23,709 bases of DNA from DATLGB01 sp038318085 (GCA_038318085.1 JBBQBV010000048.1:1-23709); one strand, 5' to 3'; positions 1 through 6,890 are shown, counted from the stretch's first letter. The notes: generated by a model not told the origin, from the sequence alone. Numbers and translations: made by a program.

Positions 1-26
1 GGCTCTCCGGGCATGATCGTAGGTGA
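1..26 (+). repeat. Left terminal inverted repeat of the ISL3-type element
   Basis: Begins GGCTCTCCGGG at the first base of the window. It matches the reverse complement of 1523-1548 at 23 of 26 positions; mismatches are at positions 3, 4 and 12. It may extend beyond the window edge, which I cannot see. Confidence 0.85.
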
Positions 27-28
27 AG

Positions 29-1375
29 TCACGCGAACTGGTGTTCGTGTGGAAGGGTGAGTGTGACTGGTCCGCAGGTGAGGTGAACGAGCGCGAGCGC
101 GGCGTTGGCAGAGTGAAACCCGTAGGCGCGGCGGATGATGAGCTTGACCTTGTTGTTGAGCGCTTCGGCGCGGGCGTTGCTGAGGTTCAGGCGTCGGGCG
201 GCGAGGATGCCGTCGCGGTGTTTGCGGATCGTGCGTCCGAGCCGCACGAACGGTTTCAGCCGGCTGCGCGACAGGCGGGCCAGGAGCCGGTCGATCAGCT
301 TGGCGACGGCGTGCTCGGTGAGGGCGGGGGCGAAGATCGCGCGGACCATCTCCTTCATCGCCCAGGCGCGCGGGATCTTCCCGCCGGCGGCGTGCAGCGC
401 GGCGAGCGTGTCGGCCTGGCGCTCGGTGAGGTCGGCGGGGTTCTTCAGCAGCGACCAGCGCGCGTCCTTGAACGCCTTGGCGGCGTGTCGCTCGCCGGTG
501 TGGCGCAGCTCGTTCCAGTGCTCGCGGCGGACCTCGTCCAGTGCCTTGGTCGCGAGCTGAACGACGTGGTAGTTGTCGATGCAGATGACTGCTTGCGGGG
601 CGTGCTGGCGGACCGACTTGGCGTACCCCTCGCCCATGTCCATCGAGACCGCGACGAGCTTCGACGCTCGCTCGCCGACGATCCGCTCGTCAGGCTCGCC
701 GGTGGTCTCGATTGCTTGGAACGCTATGGTTTCGGTGTCCTTGCCGGGCGTCACGGGATCGACCGGCTGGTTGGGGTCGAGCTCGGCGAAGAACCGGTCG
801 GCGGCGGCCTGCCCTTTGCCCTCGCAGCCCCACACCACGCAGCGACGGCGGTGATCGCCGACCAGCGTGAGGTAGCGATGACCTTTTCGCCATGCGACCT
901 CGTCGATCGAGACCTCGAACAGATCGCTGAGCCGGTCGCCGTCGATCAGTTCATCGCCGACGCGCTCGATGATCCGACCGATCGTGTGCCAGTCGATCCG
1001 CGTCAGCCGGCAGGTTGCCGTCTTGTCGGTCTTGGTCGCCAGCCACGCGACGAGGTTCTCGAAATCGCGCGTGAAGCGAGCGCCGTCGCAAGCGAACGGG
1101 ACGCCCTCGACCAGCGCGCCGTGCTCAGGGCAGCGCAGCCGCCTGAGGCGCGCGTGAACCTCCAAGCGCCAGACCCCGAGATCGAGATGGCGCCAGACCG
1201 AGTCGTGATGCTGCTTGCTCTCGCGATGGCGCGTGGAGTACGAGCACTTCGGGCAACGAAGACGACGACGACGCAACGCGACCGTGACGAGGATTCGATC
1301 GCGCTCGAAGAAGACCGAGCGCACCCACGCCCCCGGCAGGCAAAGCAGACGAGAGAATGCAGCAGTGATGCGCAC
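29..1375 (-). CDS. ISL3-family transposase
   Basis: A DDE-type transposase of about 448 residues that would cut and join the element ends. The N-terminal part has the ISL3 layout: a leucine-rich LPGAWV segment, then a zinc-ribbon-like region with CPKC and a second Cys-His cluster (RCPEHG), then a helix-turn-helix-like stretch. The catalytic core shows SIDEVAWRKGHRY (first Asp), CIDNYHVVQLA (second Asp) and LSNARAEALNNKVK (Glu), followed by the RRAYGF ending common in this family. I chose GTG at 1375 because a GGAGG ribosome-binding site (complement of 1385-1389) lies 9 bases upstream. A TTG ten codons further out (1405) is also open but would put that site inside the gene. No frameshift or stop is visible, so the gene looks intact. 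Confidence 0.93.
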   Translation of the reverse strand: MRITAAFSRLLCLPGAWVRSVFFERDRILVTVALRRRRLRCPKCSYSTRHRESKQHHDSVWRHLDLGVWRLEVHARLRRLRCPEHGALVEGVPFACDGARFTRDFENLVAWLATKTDKTATCRLTRIDWHTIGRIIERVGDELIDGDRLSDLFEVSIDEVAWRKGHRYLTLVGDHRRRCVVWGCEGKGQAAADRFFAELDPNQPVDPVTPGKDTETIAFQAIETTGEPDERIVGERASKLVAVSMDMGEGYAKSVRQHAPQAVICIDNYHVVQLATKALDEVRREHWNELRHTGERHAAKAFKDARWSLLKNPADLTERQADTLAALHAAGGKIPRAWAMKEMVRAIFAPALTEHAVAKLIDRLLARLSRSRLKPFVRLGRTIRKHRDGILAARRLNLSNARAEALNNKVKLIIRRAYGFHSANAALALVHLTCGPVTLTLPHEHQFA

Positions 1376-1522
1376 GGGCAACGACCTCCGGCTCGCAGGA
1401 CTCAAGAACCGCGAACCTACGGTCCGAACCCGTGTGCATCACCCGAACCCCTCTCCGCGCCCCGCAGCCAGCGACCAAACCCTGCTCAGACCACGAAACG
1501 CCGACCACCCAGCAAGCCAGAC

Positions 1523-1548
1523 TCACCTACGATCATCCCCGGAGCCCC
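1523..1548 (-). repeat. Right terminal inverted repeat of the ISL3-type element
   Basis: Reverse complement begins GGGGCTCCGGGG and pairs with 1-26 (23 of 26 identical). It marks the upstream end of the transposase unit. The DUF4279 remnant begins 26 bases outside it. Confidence 0.85.
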
Positions 1549-1573
1549 AGATTTTCATCCGCCGCCCGTAGCG

Positions 1574-1822
1574 ATGGCCGATCCCCGACTTCCTCACGTA
1601 TGGGTCTCATTCGATCTTGACGGGACTTTTGATCCAGATCTCGTTAGTACTGAGCTCGGTATCGAGCCAACGTCGCGCGGACGCAAGGGGGATCCGATAC
1701 GCGCGGACCCTCCGCGCGGCCGAAGAACGCACGACCGCTGGCGGGTGACCATCGGACCCCGCGACACGTTACAGATCGACGCAATGCTGAGCGAACTCCG
1801 AGCCGGCCAGGGCGAAGCCCGC
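1574..1822 (+). pseudogene. Truncated DUF4279-domain gene
   Basis: From ATG 1574 the first 75 or so residues match my memory of DUF4279: a beta-strand start (VWVSFDLDG), then DPDLVSTELGIEPT, a K-G-D turn, and the DRWRV strand. DUF4279 proteins are usually about 130-140 residues and end in a second strand-helix unit. Here the similarity stops near residue 77 and becomes arginine-rich, unrelated sequence. There is no stop codon: the frame stays open into the antitoxin at 1925 and ends at 2161, so any product would be a 195-residue read-through. DUF4279 proteins are often small orphans, and some are annotated as immunity proteins. No function can be assigned. The right end of the insertion sequence is only 26 bases upstream, so the native promoter was probably displaced. 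Confidence 0.6.
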
Positions 1823-1850
1823 GAAGCTCACAACGGGCGCCAGCCTATAC

Positions 1851-1873
1851 GGACAGGACAGAGTACCTGTCCC
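1851..1873. repeat. REP-like palindrome
   Basis: GGACAG at 1856-1861 and CTGTCC at 1867-1872 form a perfect 6-bp inverted repeat around AGTAC. A second GGACAG at 1851-1856 could pair alternatively. The sequence around CTGTCCC resembles, from memory, the GGGACAGG-type hairpins found as dispersed REP elements in several phyla. It lies between the DUF4279 remnant and the toxin-antitoxin promoter. It could instead be an operator for the toxin-antitoxin genes, but it is absent upstream of the second copy. Confidence 0.4.
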
Positions 1874-1907
1874 GTCGAAGACGGTCCGCGGAACCGCGCC
1901 GGGCGTC

Positions 1908-1913
1908 TATCGT
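1908..1913 (+). promoter_or_regulatory. -10 element of toxin-antitoxin operon 1 (leaderless)
   Basis: TATCGT lies 11 bases before the antitoxin ATG at 1925, with no ribosome-binding site between. Transcription would start at or within a few bases of the ATG, giving a leaderless or near-leaderless mRNA. The same block (GCCGGGCGTCTATCGTTT, then the start codon) recurs at 2965-2982 before the second copy, which supports function. Confidence 0.5.
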
Positions 1914-1924
1914 TTGCGGGTGCG

Positions 1925-2161
1925 ATGACCGCCAAGGAGCAACTGCGCGAACGGATCGAGATGCTCACCGAACACGAGGCCGAACGCAGCCTGCGCCTGC
2001 TCGACGACCTCCGCGATCCGCTGACCGTGATGCTCGACGACGCGCCGCTGGATGACGAACCCGTCACCCCGGAGGAAGAAGCCGCGGTCGCCGAGGCCGA
2101 CGCCGATATCGCGGCGGGCCGCACCGTCTCGCTCGACGACGTGCTGCGCGAGTTCGAGTGA
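1925..2161 (+). CDS. Type II antitoxin, RelB/Phd-like, copy 1
   Basis: A 78-residue acidic protein that would bind and neutralise the RelE/ParE-type toxin encoded next. The N-terminal half is helical and charged (MTAKEQLRERIEMLTEHEAE). The C-terminal half carries an acidic stretch with DDEPVTPEEE and ends in VSLDDVLREFE, the type of tail that wraps the toxin in this class. I do not see a clear ribbon-helix-helix or Phd fold and assign the role mainly from context. Its TGA stop overlaps the toxin GTG by four bases (GTGA), so the genes are translationally coupled. The gene is intact, although its partner is frameshifted. The closest relative is the decayed copy at 2993-3234. Confidence 0.75.
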   Translation: MTAKEQLRERIEMLTEHEAERSLRLLDDLRDPLTVMLDDAPLDDEPVTPEEEAAVAEADADIAAGRTVSLDDVLREFE

Positions 2162-2429
2162 CCGACGACGACGGCTGGCGCGTCGAGTTCGCGCGCGCCG
2201 CCCAACGCGACCTGCGGCGCCTGGACCCGCCAATCCGAGCCGCGTCCTGGCCGCCATCAAGGGGCTGATCGCCGCCCCGCCTCGCGGCGATTTCAAACGT
2301 CTCACCGGCACCGACGACGAATGGCGGTTGCGGGTCGGCGACTGGCGAGTCCGTCTCACTCGCGACCACGACCAGCAACTCATCACCATCAAACGCGTCT
2401 TGCCGCGCGGCCGCGCTTACCGCGACTGA
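2158..2429 (+). pseudogene. RelE/ParE-family toxin, frameshifted, copy 1
   Basis: This would be a small mRNA interferase or gyrase-poisoning toxin of the RelE/ParE superfamily. GTG 2158 overlaps the antitoxin stop. The first 28 residues (DDGWRVEFARAAQRDLRRLDPPIRA) read in one frame. The rest (VLAAIKGLIAAPPRGDFKRL ... WRLRVGDWRVRLTRD ... IKRVLPRGRAYRD) reads in another. The break is at 2239-2242, where GCCGCG replaces an expected GCCCGCG, so one C is missing. Read as it stands, translation stops after about 36 residues. The C-terminal half has the family's conserved Y/WRLRVGDxRV strand and the final R-x-x-Y. Either the toxin is dead or there is a sequencing error in a GC run. No slippery heptamer supports programmed frameshifting. 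Confidence 0.82.
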
Positions 2430-2693
2430 CCCGGCTGCCACACTCCCAGCAGAGGACCGGCCGTCCGCTGATCTGCCTCCTGCTCGCCACCCTCAGCGTC
2501 TTGGCGATACCAGCCCGCCGGCGAGCGCCGCCGGCGCTCAGAACCGCGTCCGGGCTCTTCACACAGCCGCCCACGTCCGTTCGCCGGTCGTCTCAACAGT
2601 AGGCCTGCGCGGCGTCTCGAGGTCAGGGGGACCAACGTTCGACATCGCGGTCCCGGGCAAGCTCCGTCAACACCCACCTGCGATGAAGTCGTC
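2430..2693. other. Noncoding or decayed spacer
   Basis: I find no convincing gene, RNA or repeat in these 264 bases. Open frames exist on both strands, but their residue composition (runs of Arg, Pro and Ser) looks like GC-rich noise. The stretch lies between two degraded loci and is probably decayed accessory DNA. Confidence 0.5.
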
Positions 2694-2890
2694 ATGATTG
2701 GTGGAGACATTCTGCTCGCCGGCGTGGACGACTGGGTGCATTTCGGGGAGGTGTCGTGGTTCGTCGCCCGGCGGGAGCGGAGTGCCTCAAGGAGCGATCG
2801 AATTGAGGAGGCCTTGGCCGTCATTCGGTCCCTCCCAGAGCGCGGAATGATCCAGGTCGGGGACGTAGGTCGCGCGGGTTTCTCCTCGCC
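2694..2890 (+). pseudogene. Fragment of a 'DDWVH' hypothetical gene
   Basis: From ATG 2694 the first 65 residues look like a real protein start: MIGGDILLAGVDDWVHFGEV, then a variable linker, then EEALAVIRSLPERGMIQVGDV and GF. From memory this matches a family of uncharacterised actinobacterial proteins with DDWVHxxEV, a helix with a-x-x-x-I-x-x-L-x-x-G, and GDV...GF followed by a Trp-containing second half. Here the text after GF becomes a Pro/Thr/Ser run (SPTPSHPTPTPPG) encoded by the C-tract, so the C-terminal half is lost. No function is known to me. It lies between two dead toxin-antitoxin copies, which fits an accessory region that collects remnants. Confidence 0.45.
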
Positions 2891-2902
2891 GACACCATCA
2901 CA

Positions 2903-2941
2903 CCCAACCCCAACCCCCCCCGGCCTCCCAAGCCATCCCCC
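2903..2941 (-). other. G-quadruplex / i-motif-forming tract
   Basis: The minus strand carries five G-runs of 5, 3, 8, 4 and 3, separated by loops of 7, 5, 2 and 2 bases; the plus strand is C-rich. This satisfies the usual G3+N1-7 quadruplex pattern, and part reads TTGGGGTTGGG. It stands out even in this GC-rich DNA and ends about 50 bases before the second antitoxin copy. Function is unknown. Confidence 0.5.
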
Positions 2942-2974
2942 TGACATAGGACCGACGGAACCTTGCCGGGCGTC

Positions 2975-2980
2975 TATCGT
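2975..2980 (+). promoter_or_regulatory. -10 element of toxin-antitoxin operon 2 (leaderless)
   Basis: TATCGT 12 bases before ATG 2993, in the same sequence block as at 1908. The promoter and start region are preserved although the genes behind them are destroyed. Confidence 0.45.
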
Positions 2981-2992
2981 TTCTCGGCTGCG

Positions 2993-3234
2993 ATGACCGC
3001 CAAGGAGCAGCTGCGCAACGCGATCGACGCCTTACCGAGGCCGAGGCCGCCGACACGCTCGGCTACCTCGCCCGCCGCTAGCGCCGGGACGCGCTCACCG
3101 AGTTCCTCGACCAGGCGCCGCTTGACGACGAGCCGGTCACCGAAGAGGACGAGCGTGCCGTCCGGCTCGCGCGCGACGAGATCGCGCGCGGCGAAACCAT
3201 TTCGCTCGAGCAGATCAAGCGCGAGCTTCAGTGA
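2993..3234 (+). pseudogene. Antitoxin pseudogene, copy 2
   Basis: A decayed paralogue of the antitoxin at 1925. ATG 2993 begins MTAKEQLRNAIDA as in copy 1. A one-base loss near 3032 then shifts the frame; the restored frame reads TEAEAADTLGYLARR, hits TAG at 3079-3081, and continues with ALTEFLDQAPLDDEPVTEEDERAV and a tail ending SLEQIKRELQ. The acidic DDEPVT core and the tail align well with copy 1. The stop at 3232-3234 still overlaps a GTG that began the toxin. Two independent disabling changes make it a pseudogene rather than a sequencing artefact. Confidence 0.82.
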
Positions 3235-3309
3235 CCGACGACGGTGGCTGGCGCGTCGAGTTTGGCCCACGCGCGCGTCCTGCCGCGCGGCCGCGCCTAC
3301 CAGGACTGA
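3231..3309 (+). pseudogene. Toxin remnant with internal deletion, copy 2
   Basis: GTG 3231 begins DDGGWRVEF as in the first toxin. After about 14 codons the text jumps directly to the toxin's final residues (RVLPRGRAYQD, stop 3307-3309) in a different frame. About 190 bases of the middle are missing compared with copy 1. The junction lies in a GCGCGCG stretch present at both corresponding places in copy 1, which suggests deletion between short repeats. No functional toxin can be made. Confidence 0.78.
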
Positions 3310-3380
3310 CCCGCCAGCGGTGAGGCAATCCCAGCCCGCGAGGAGGCCGATGACGAGCGCCCCGACCACAGCTCGCAAGC

Positions 3381-3386
3381 TACCGT
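3381..3386 (+). promoter_or_regulatory. Possible -10 element of ileS
   Basis: TACCGT lies 9 bases before the GTG start at 3396. The same hexamer type and similar spacing recur before several genes in this window. No -35 box at normal spacing and no ribosome-binding site are visible, so a near-leaderless mRNA is inferred. Only about 86 bases separate ileS from the toxin remnant, too few for a T-box. Confidence 0.35.
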
Positions 3387-3395
3387 CATGGCCCC

Positions 3396-6300
3396 GTGCG
3401 CTACCCCGCCGTCGACCCTCGCCAATCGTTTCCCGACCTCGAGGAGCAGGTGCTCGAGCGTTGGCGCGAGCGCGACATCTTTCGTGAATCCACGCGCCGG
3501 CGGGAGGGCGCGGAGCCGTACGTCTTCTACGAGGGGCCGCCGACGGCCAATGGCCGGCCGGGGGCGCACCACGTGCTCGCCCGCGTGTTCAAGGACATCT
3601 TCCCGCGCTTTCAGACGATGACCGGGCACCAGGTGCTGCGCAAGGGCGGCTGGGACTGCCACGGGCTGGCTGTCGAGATCGCCGTCGAGCGCAAGCTCGG
3701 CTTCAACTCCAAGGACGACATCGAGCGCTACGGCGTCGCCGCGTTCAACGCCGAGTGCCGGGCGTCGGTGACCGAGTTCCTCTCCGTCTGGAAGGCGCTC
3801 ACCGAGCGGATCGGCTTCTGGGTCGACATCGAGGACGCCTACCAGACGATGGACGCGACCTACGTCGAGTCCGTTTGGTGGGCCCTGGCGCAGCTGTGGG
3901 AGAAGGACCTGCTCTACGAGGGTCACAAGGTCGTGCCCTACTGCGTGCGCTGCGGTACGGCGCTGTCGAGCCACGAGGTCGCGCAGGGCTACGCAGACGT
4001 CGAGGATCCGAGCGTCTACGTGAAGTTCGGGGTGACCACGCCGGTCGGGCCGGTGCAGGAGCGCGATCAGCTGCTGATCTGGACGACGACGCCGTGGACC
4101 CTGGTCTCCAACGCCGCGGTGGCCGTCGACCCGACGCTCACCTACGCGCGCGCGTCGCTGTCGGATGAGGTGTTCGTCCTCGCCGAGGCGCTCGTGGAGA
4201 GCGTGCTCTCGCAGGACGCCCAGATCCTCGACCGCTTCCCGGGCTCCGACATCCTCGGCACCGGCTACGAGCCGCCCTTCGGATTCATCGCGGCGGCGGA
4301 GTACGGCGACAAGGGTCACACAGTGCTGCCGGGCGACTTCGTGACCGCCGACGACGGCACGGGCATCGTGCACACCGCCATCGCCTTCGGCGAGGACGAC
4401 TATCGCCTCGGCGCCGAGCAGGGCCTCGCGGTCGTCAACCCGGTCCGGCTCGACGGCACCTACGACGAGCGCATCGGCGCCTACGCGGGGCGCTGGGTCA
4501 AAGACGCCGACGCTGACCTGATCGCCGATCTGCGCGCGCGCGGGCGCCTGTTTCGCGAGGAGTCCTACCGGCACAGCTATCCGCACTGCTGGCGCTGCGG
4601 GACGCCGCTGCTCTACTACGCCAAGCCGAGCTGGTACATCCGCACGAGCTCGCTGCGCGACGAGCTGCTCGCCGCCAACGAGACCGTCACCTGGCACCCG
4701 CCGCACATCAAGCACGGGCGCTTCGGCAAGTGGCTCGAGTCAAACGTCGACTGGGCGATCTCCCGCGAGCGCTACTGGGGGACGCCGCTGCCCGTGTGGC
4801 GCTGCGAGAACGGGCACGCCGAGGTGCTCGGCTCGATGGCCGCCGTCGCCGAGCGCTCGGGCCGGCCGCTGGAGGATCCGCACCGCCCGTACGTGGACGA
4901 GCACACGTGGCCGTGCGGCCGGTGCGACGGCACGGTGCGCCGCGTCCCCGAGGTCATCGACGTCTGGTTTGACTCGGGCGCCATGCCGTTTGCCCAGTGG
5001 CACGCGCCGTTTGAGAACGAGGAGGTCTTCGAGCGCGACTTCCCGGCCGACTTCATCTGCGAGGCGCTCGACCAGACGCGCGGCTGGTTTTACTCGCTGC
5101 TCGCCGTCAACACTCTGCTCTTCGGCCGCGCGCCCTACAGGGACGTCGTCTGTCTCGGCCTGATCCTCGACGAGCAGGGTGAGAAGATGTCGAAGTCCAA
5201 GGGGAACGTCGTCGTGCCCTGGGACGTGCTCGAACAGCACGGCGCGGATGCCCTGCGCTGGTACTTCTTCACGTCGAAGCAGCCGTGGGACGGCTACCAG
5301 TTCTCCGTCGAGGCGGTCGGCGAGTCGCTGCGCCAGTTTTTGCTGCAGCTGTGGAACACCTATGGCTTCTACACGCTCTACGCCAACGCGGCGGGCGAGG
5401 GCTACGCGCGCACTGCTCCCGCGACAGCGCTCGACCACTGGGCCCTCTCGCGCCTGAACGCGACGACCCGCGCGGTGACCGAGGCGCTGGAGCGCTACGA
5501 CGCGACCGCCGGCGGCCGCGCCATCGCCGCCTTCGTCGACGAGCTGTCGAACTTCTACGTGCGGCGCTCGCGCCGGCGCTTCTGGGATGGCGACCCGGCC
5601 GCCTTCGCGACGCTGCACACGTGCCTGACCACGGTCGCGAAGCTGCTCGCGCCCTTCACGCCGTTCGTGGCCGACGAGCTCTACGAGCGCCTCGACGGCC
5701 GCGAGCCGAGCGTGCATCTGTGCGACTTCCCGCTCGCCGGCGACCCCGACGAGCGGCTCGAGTCGGAGGTCGCCACGGTGCGGTCGACGATCGAGATGGG
5801 GCGCCGTGCCCGGGCGCAGGCCAAGATGAAGGTCCGCCAGCCGCTGGCCGCCGCGGTGATCGTGGCCGACGGCGCCGAGCGCGAGGCGATCGAGGCCTTC
5901 GCCGACGAGCTGCGCGACGAGCTCAACGTCAAGGAGCTGCGCTTCGTCGCGCAGGCCGACGAGCTCGGCTCCTACGAGATCAAGGCCAACTATCGCTCGC
6001 TGGGCCCGCGCTTCGGCCCCCACATGCCGCTCGCCGCGGCGGCCATCGCCGCGCTGGACCCTGGGCCGGTGGCGGAGGCCTTGCGCGAGGGCCGGACGGT
6101 CGGCGTCAGCGTCGACGGCCACGACCACCAGCTCACCGCCGACGACCTGCAGCTGGTGATGCGCCCGCTCGAGGGCTATCAAGTCGAGCGCGCCGGGTCC
6201 CACGCCGTCGCGCTGGACCTCGCGCTGTCCGACGAGCTGCGGCGCGAGGGCACCGCGCGCGAGATCGTCCACGCGATCCAGGGCGCCCGGCGCTCCGCGG

Positions 6301-6503
6301 GCCTCGACGTCTCCGACCGCATCCGCCTCTCACTCGACGGCGACGAGCACCTGCTCACCGCCGCGCGCGAGCACGAGGGCTACATCACGGCCGAGACGCT
6401 GACCGCCGAGCTGCGCTTCGGCGCGCTGGACGGCAGCGCCACGGACGCCCAGGTCGACGGGCGCCCACTGCGCATCGAGCTCCAGCGCGCGGTCCGGGCC
6501 TAG
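3396..6503 (+). CDS. ileS: Isoleucyl-tRNA synthetase
   Basis: Charges tRNA-Ile with isoleucine in the cytoplasm. The 1035-residue product has a class I synthetase layout: the HIGH-type site is GRPGAHHVLARVFKD (about residues 53-67), the editing domain follows with WTTTPWTLVSN and DDGTGIVHTAIAFGEDD, and KMSKS is at 597-601 (GEKMSKSKGNVV). The anticodon-binding domain includes the RRSRRRFWDGD segment. Several Cys-x2-Cys pairs (CVRCG, CWRCG, CGRCDG) indicate bound zinc. Length and motif style (GPPTANGRPG, no classic bacterial C-terminal zinc finger) fit the eukaryote-like IleS2 class found in many actinobacteria; members of that class are often mupirocin-insensitive, not testable here. GTG 3396 is chosen because MRYPAVDPRQSFPDLEEQVLERW is the normal N-terminus. 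The stop overlaps that of trxA. Confidence 0.97.
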   Translation: MRYPAVDPRQSFPDLEEQVLERWRERDIFRESTRRREGAEPYVFYEGPPTANGRPGAHHVLARVFKDIFPRFQTMTGHQVLRKGGWDCHGLAVEIAVERKLGFNSKDDIERYGVAAFNAECRASVTEFLSVWKALTERIGFWVDIEDAYQTMDATYVESVWWALAQLWEKDLLYEGHKVVPYCVRCGTALSSHEVAQGYADVEDPSVYVKFGVTTPVGPVQERDQLLIWTTTPWTLVSNAAVAVDPTLTYARASLSDEVFVLAEALVESVLSQDAQILDRFPGSDILGTGYEPPFGFIAAAEYGDKGHTVLPGDFVTADDGTGIVHTAIAFGEDDYRLGAEQGLAVVNPVRLDGTYDERIGAYAGRWVKDADADLIADLRARGRLFREESYRHSYPHCWRCGTPLLYYAKPSWYIRTSSLRDELLAANETVTWHPPHIKHGRFGKWLESNVDWAISRERYWGTPLPVWRCENGHAEVLGSMAAVAERSGRPLEDPHRPYVDEHTWPCGRCDGTVRRVPEVIDVWFDSGAMPFAQWHAPFENEEVFERDFPADFICEALDQTRGWFYSLLAVNTLLFGRAPYRDVVCLGLILDEQGEKMSKSKGNVVVPWDVLEQHGADALRWYFFTSKQPWDGYQFSVEAVGESLRQFLLQLWNTYGFYTLYANAAGEGYARTAPATALDHWALSRLNATTRAVTEALERYDATAGGRAIAAFVDELSNFYVRRSRRRFWDGDPAAFATLHTCLTTVAKLLAPFTPFVADELYERLDGREPSVHLCDFPLAGDPDERLESEVATVRSTIEMGRRARAQAKMKVRQPLAAAVIVADGAEREAIEAFADELRDELNVKELRFVAQADELGSYEIKANYRSLGPRFGPHMPLAAAAIAALDPGPVAEALREGRTVGVSVDGHDHQLTADDLQLVMRPLEGYQVERAGSHAVALDLALSDELRREGTAREIVHAIQGARRSAGLDVSDRIRLSLDGDEHLLTAAREHEGYITAETLTAELRFGALDGSATDAQVDGRPLRIELQRAVRA

Positions 6504-6832
6504 GCGGAGGCCGCGAGCGCCGGCTCGAGCTCGGCCTCGAGGCGCTTCTTGGGCATCGCGCCGATGACCTTCGCGGCGACGGCGCCGTGCTTGAAGAGGA
6601 TCAGCGTCGGGATCGAGAGGACCTCGAACTGCGCGGCCGTCTGCTGGTTGTCGTCGACGTTGAGCTTGACGATCTGCAGGTCGTCGCGCTCGCCGGCGAT
6701 CTCCTGCAGGATCGGTCCCACCATGCGACACGGCCCGCACCACGGCGCCCAGAAGTCGACGAGCACCGGCTTGTCGGCCTCGAGGACCTCAGCCTGGAAG
6801 TTCGCGTCGGTGACTTCGGTGATGTCGGCCAT
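6500..6832 (-). CDS. trxA: Thioredoxin
   Basis: A small cytoplasmic disulfide reductase that keeps protein thiols reduced, with electrons from thioredoxin reductase. The 110-residue product has the full fold: VDFWAPWCGPCRMVGP with active cysteines 32 and 35, and the cis-proline loop SIPT with Pro75. There is no signal peptide. A clear AAGGAG site (complement of 6841-6846) lies 8 bases before ATG 6832. It is the last gene of a minus-strand group. It ends tail-to-tail with ileS: the self-complementary CTAG at 6500-6503 supplies both stop codons. A TATACT hexamer just after the upstream gene's stop may be its own -10 box. Confidence 0.97.
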   Translation of the reverse strand: MADITEVTDANFQAEVLEADKPVLVDFWAPWCGPCRMVGPILQEIAGERDDLQIVKLNVDDNQQTAAQFEVLSIPTLILFKHGAVAAKVIGAMPKKRLEAELEPALAASA

Positions 6833-6884
6833 GCAGTGAGCTCCTTGTCAGCGTCAGAGGACTGGTATCGCTTCAGAAAGTATA

Positions 6885-6890
6885 GCGACT
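6885..6890 (-). promoter_or_regulatory. Possible -10 box for trxA
   Basis: On the minus strand TATACT occurs at the end of the SpoIIM-like gene, about 50 bases before the thioredoxin start. AT-rich hexamers are rare here. No convincing -35 box is seen, so the call is tentative. Confidence 0.3.

Larger units (their letters stand above)
1..1548 (-). mobile_element. ISL3-family insertion sequence
   Basis: A complete or nearly complete insertion sequence. One transposase gene on the minus strand is enclosed by imperfect terminal inverted repeats at 1-26 and 1523-1548, which match at 23 of 26 positions and share the core ATGATCGTAGGTGA. The transposase stop codon lies 3 bp inside the left repeat, and about 150 bp of noncoding DNA separates its start from the right repeat, a usual ISL3 layout. 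ISL3 elements typically make 8-bp target duplications. The base after the right end starts AGATTTTC, but the left flank lies outside the window, so the duplication cannot be tested. The family is recognised from the transposase; the ends are seen directly. Confidence 0.88.

Noticed and set aside
23..1573. Long plus-strand open frame opposite the transposase
   Set aside because: It is antisense to a clearly homologous ISL3 transposase and has arginine/alanine-rich noise composition; only the part after 1574 holds recognisable protein.
2158..2429. Programmed frameshifting in the toxin
   Set aside because: The frame change occurs at GCCGCG without a slippery heptamer, downstream pseudoknot or internal Shine-Dalgarno element; a lost base is simpler.
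3310..3395. T-box riboswitch upstream of ileS
   Set aside because: Only 86 bases are available and no T-box core sequence or specifier hairpin is visible.
3297..4715. Long minus-strand frame opposite ileS (and a similar one at 4740-6272)
   Set aside because: Shadows of the real gene produced by high GC; no recognisable motifs.
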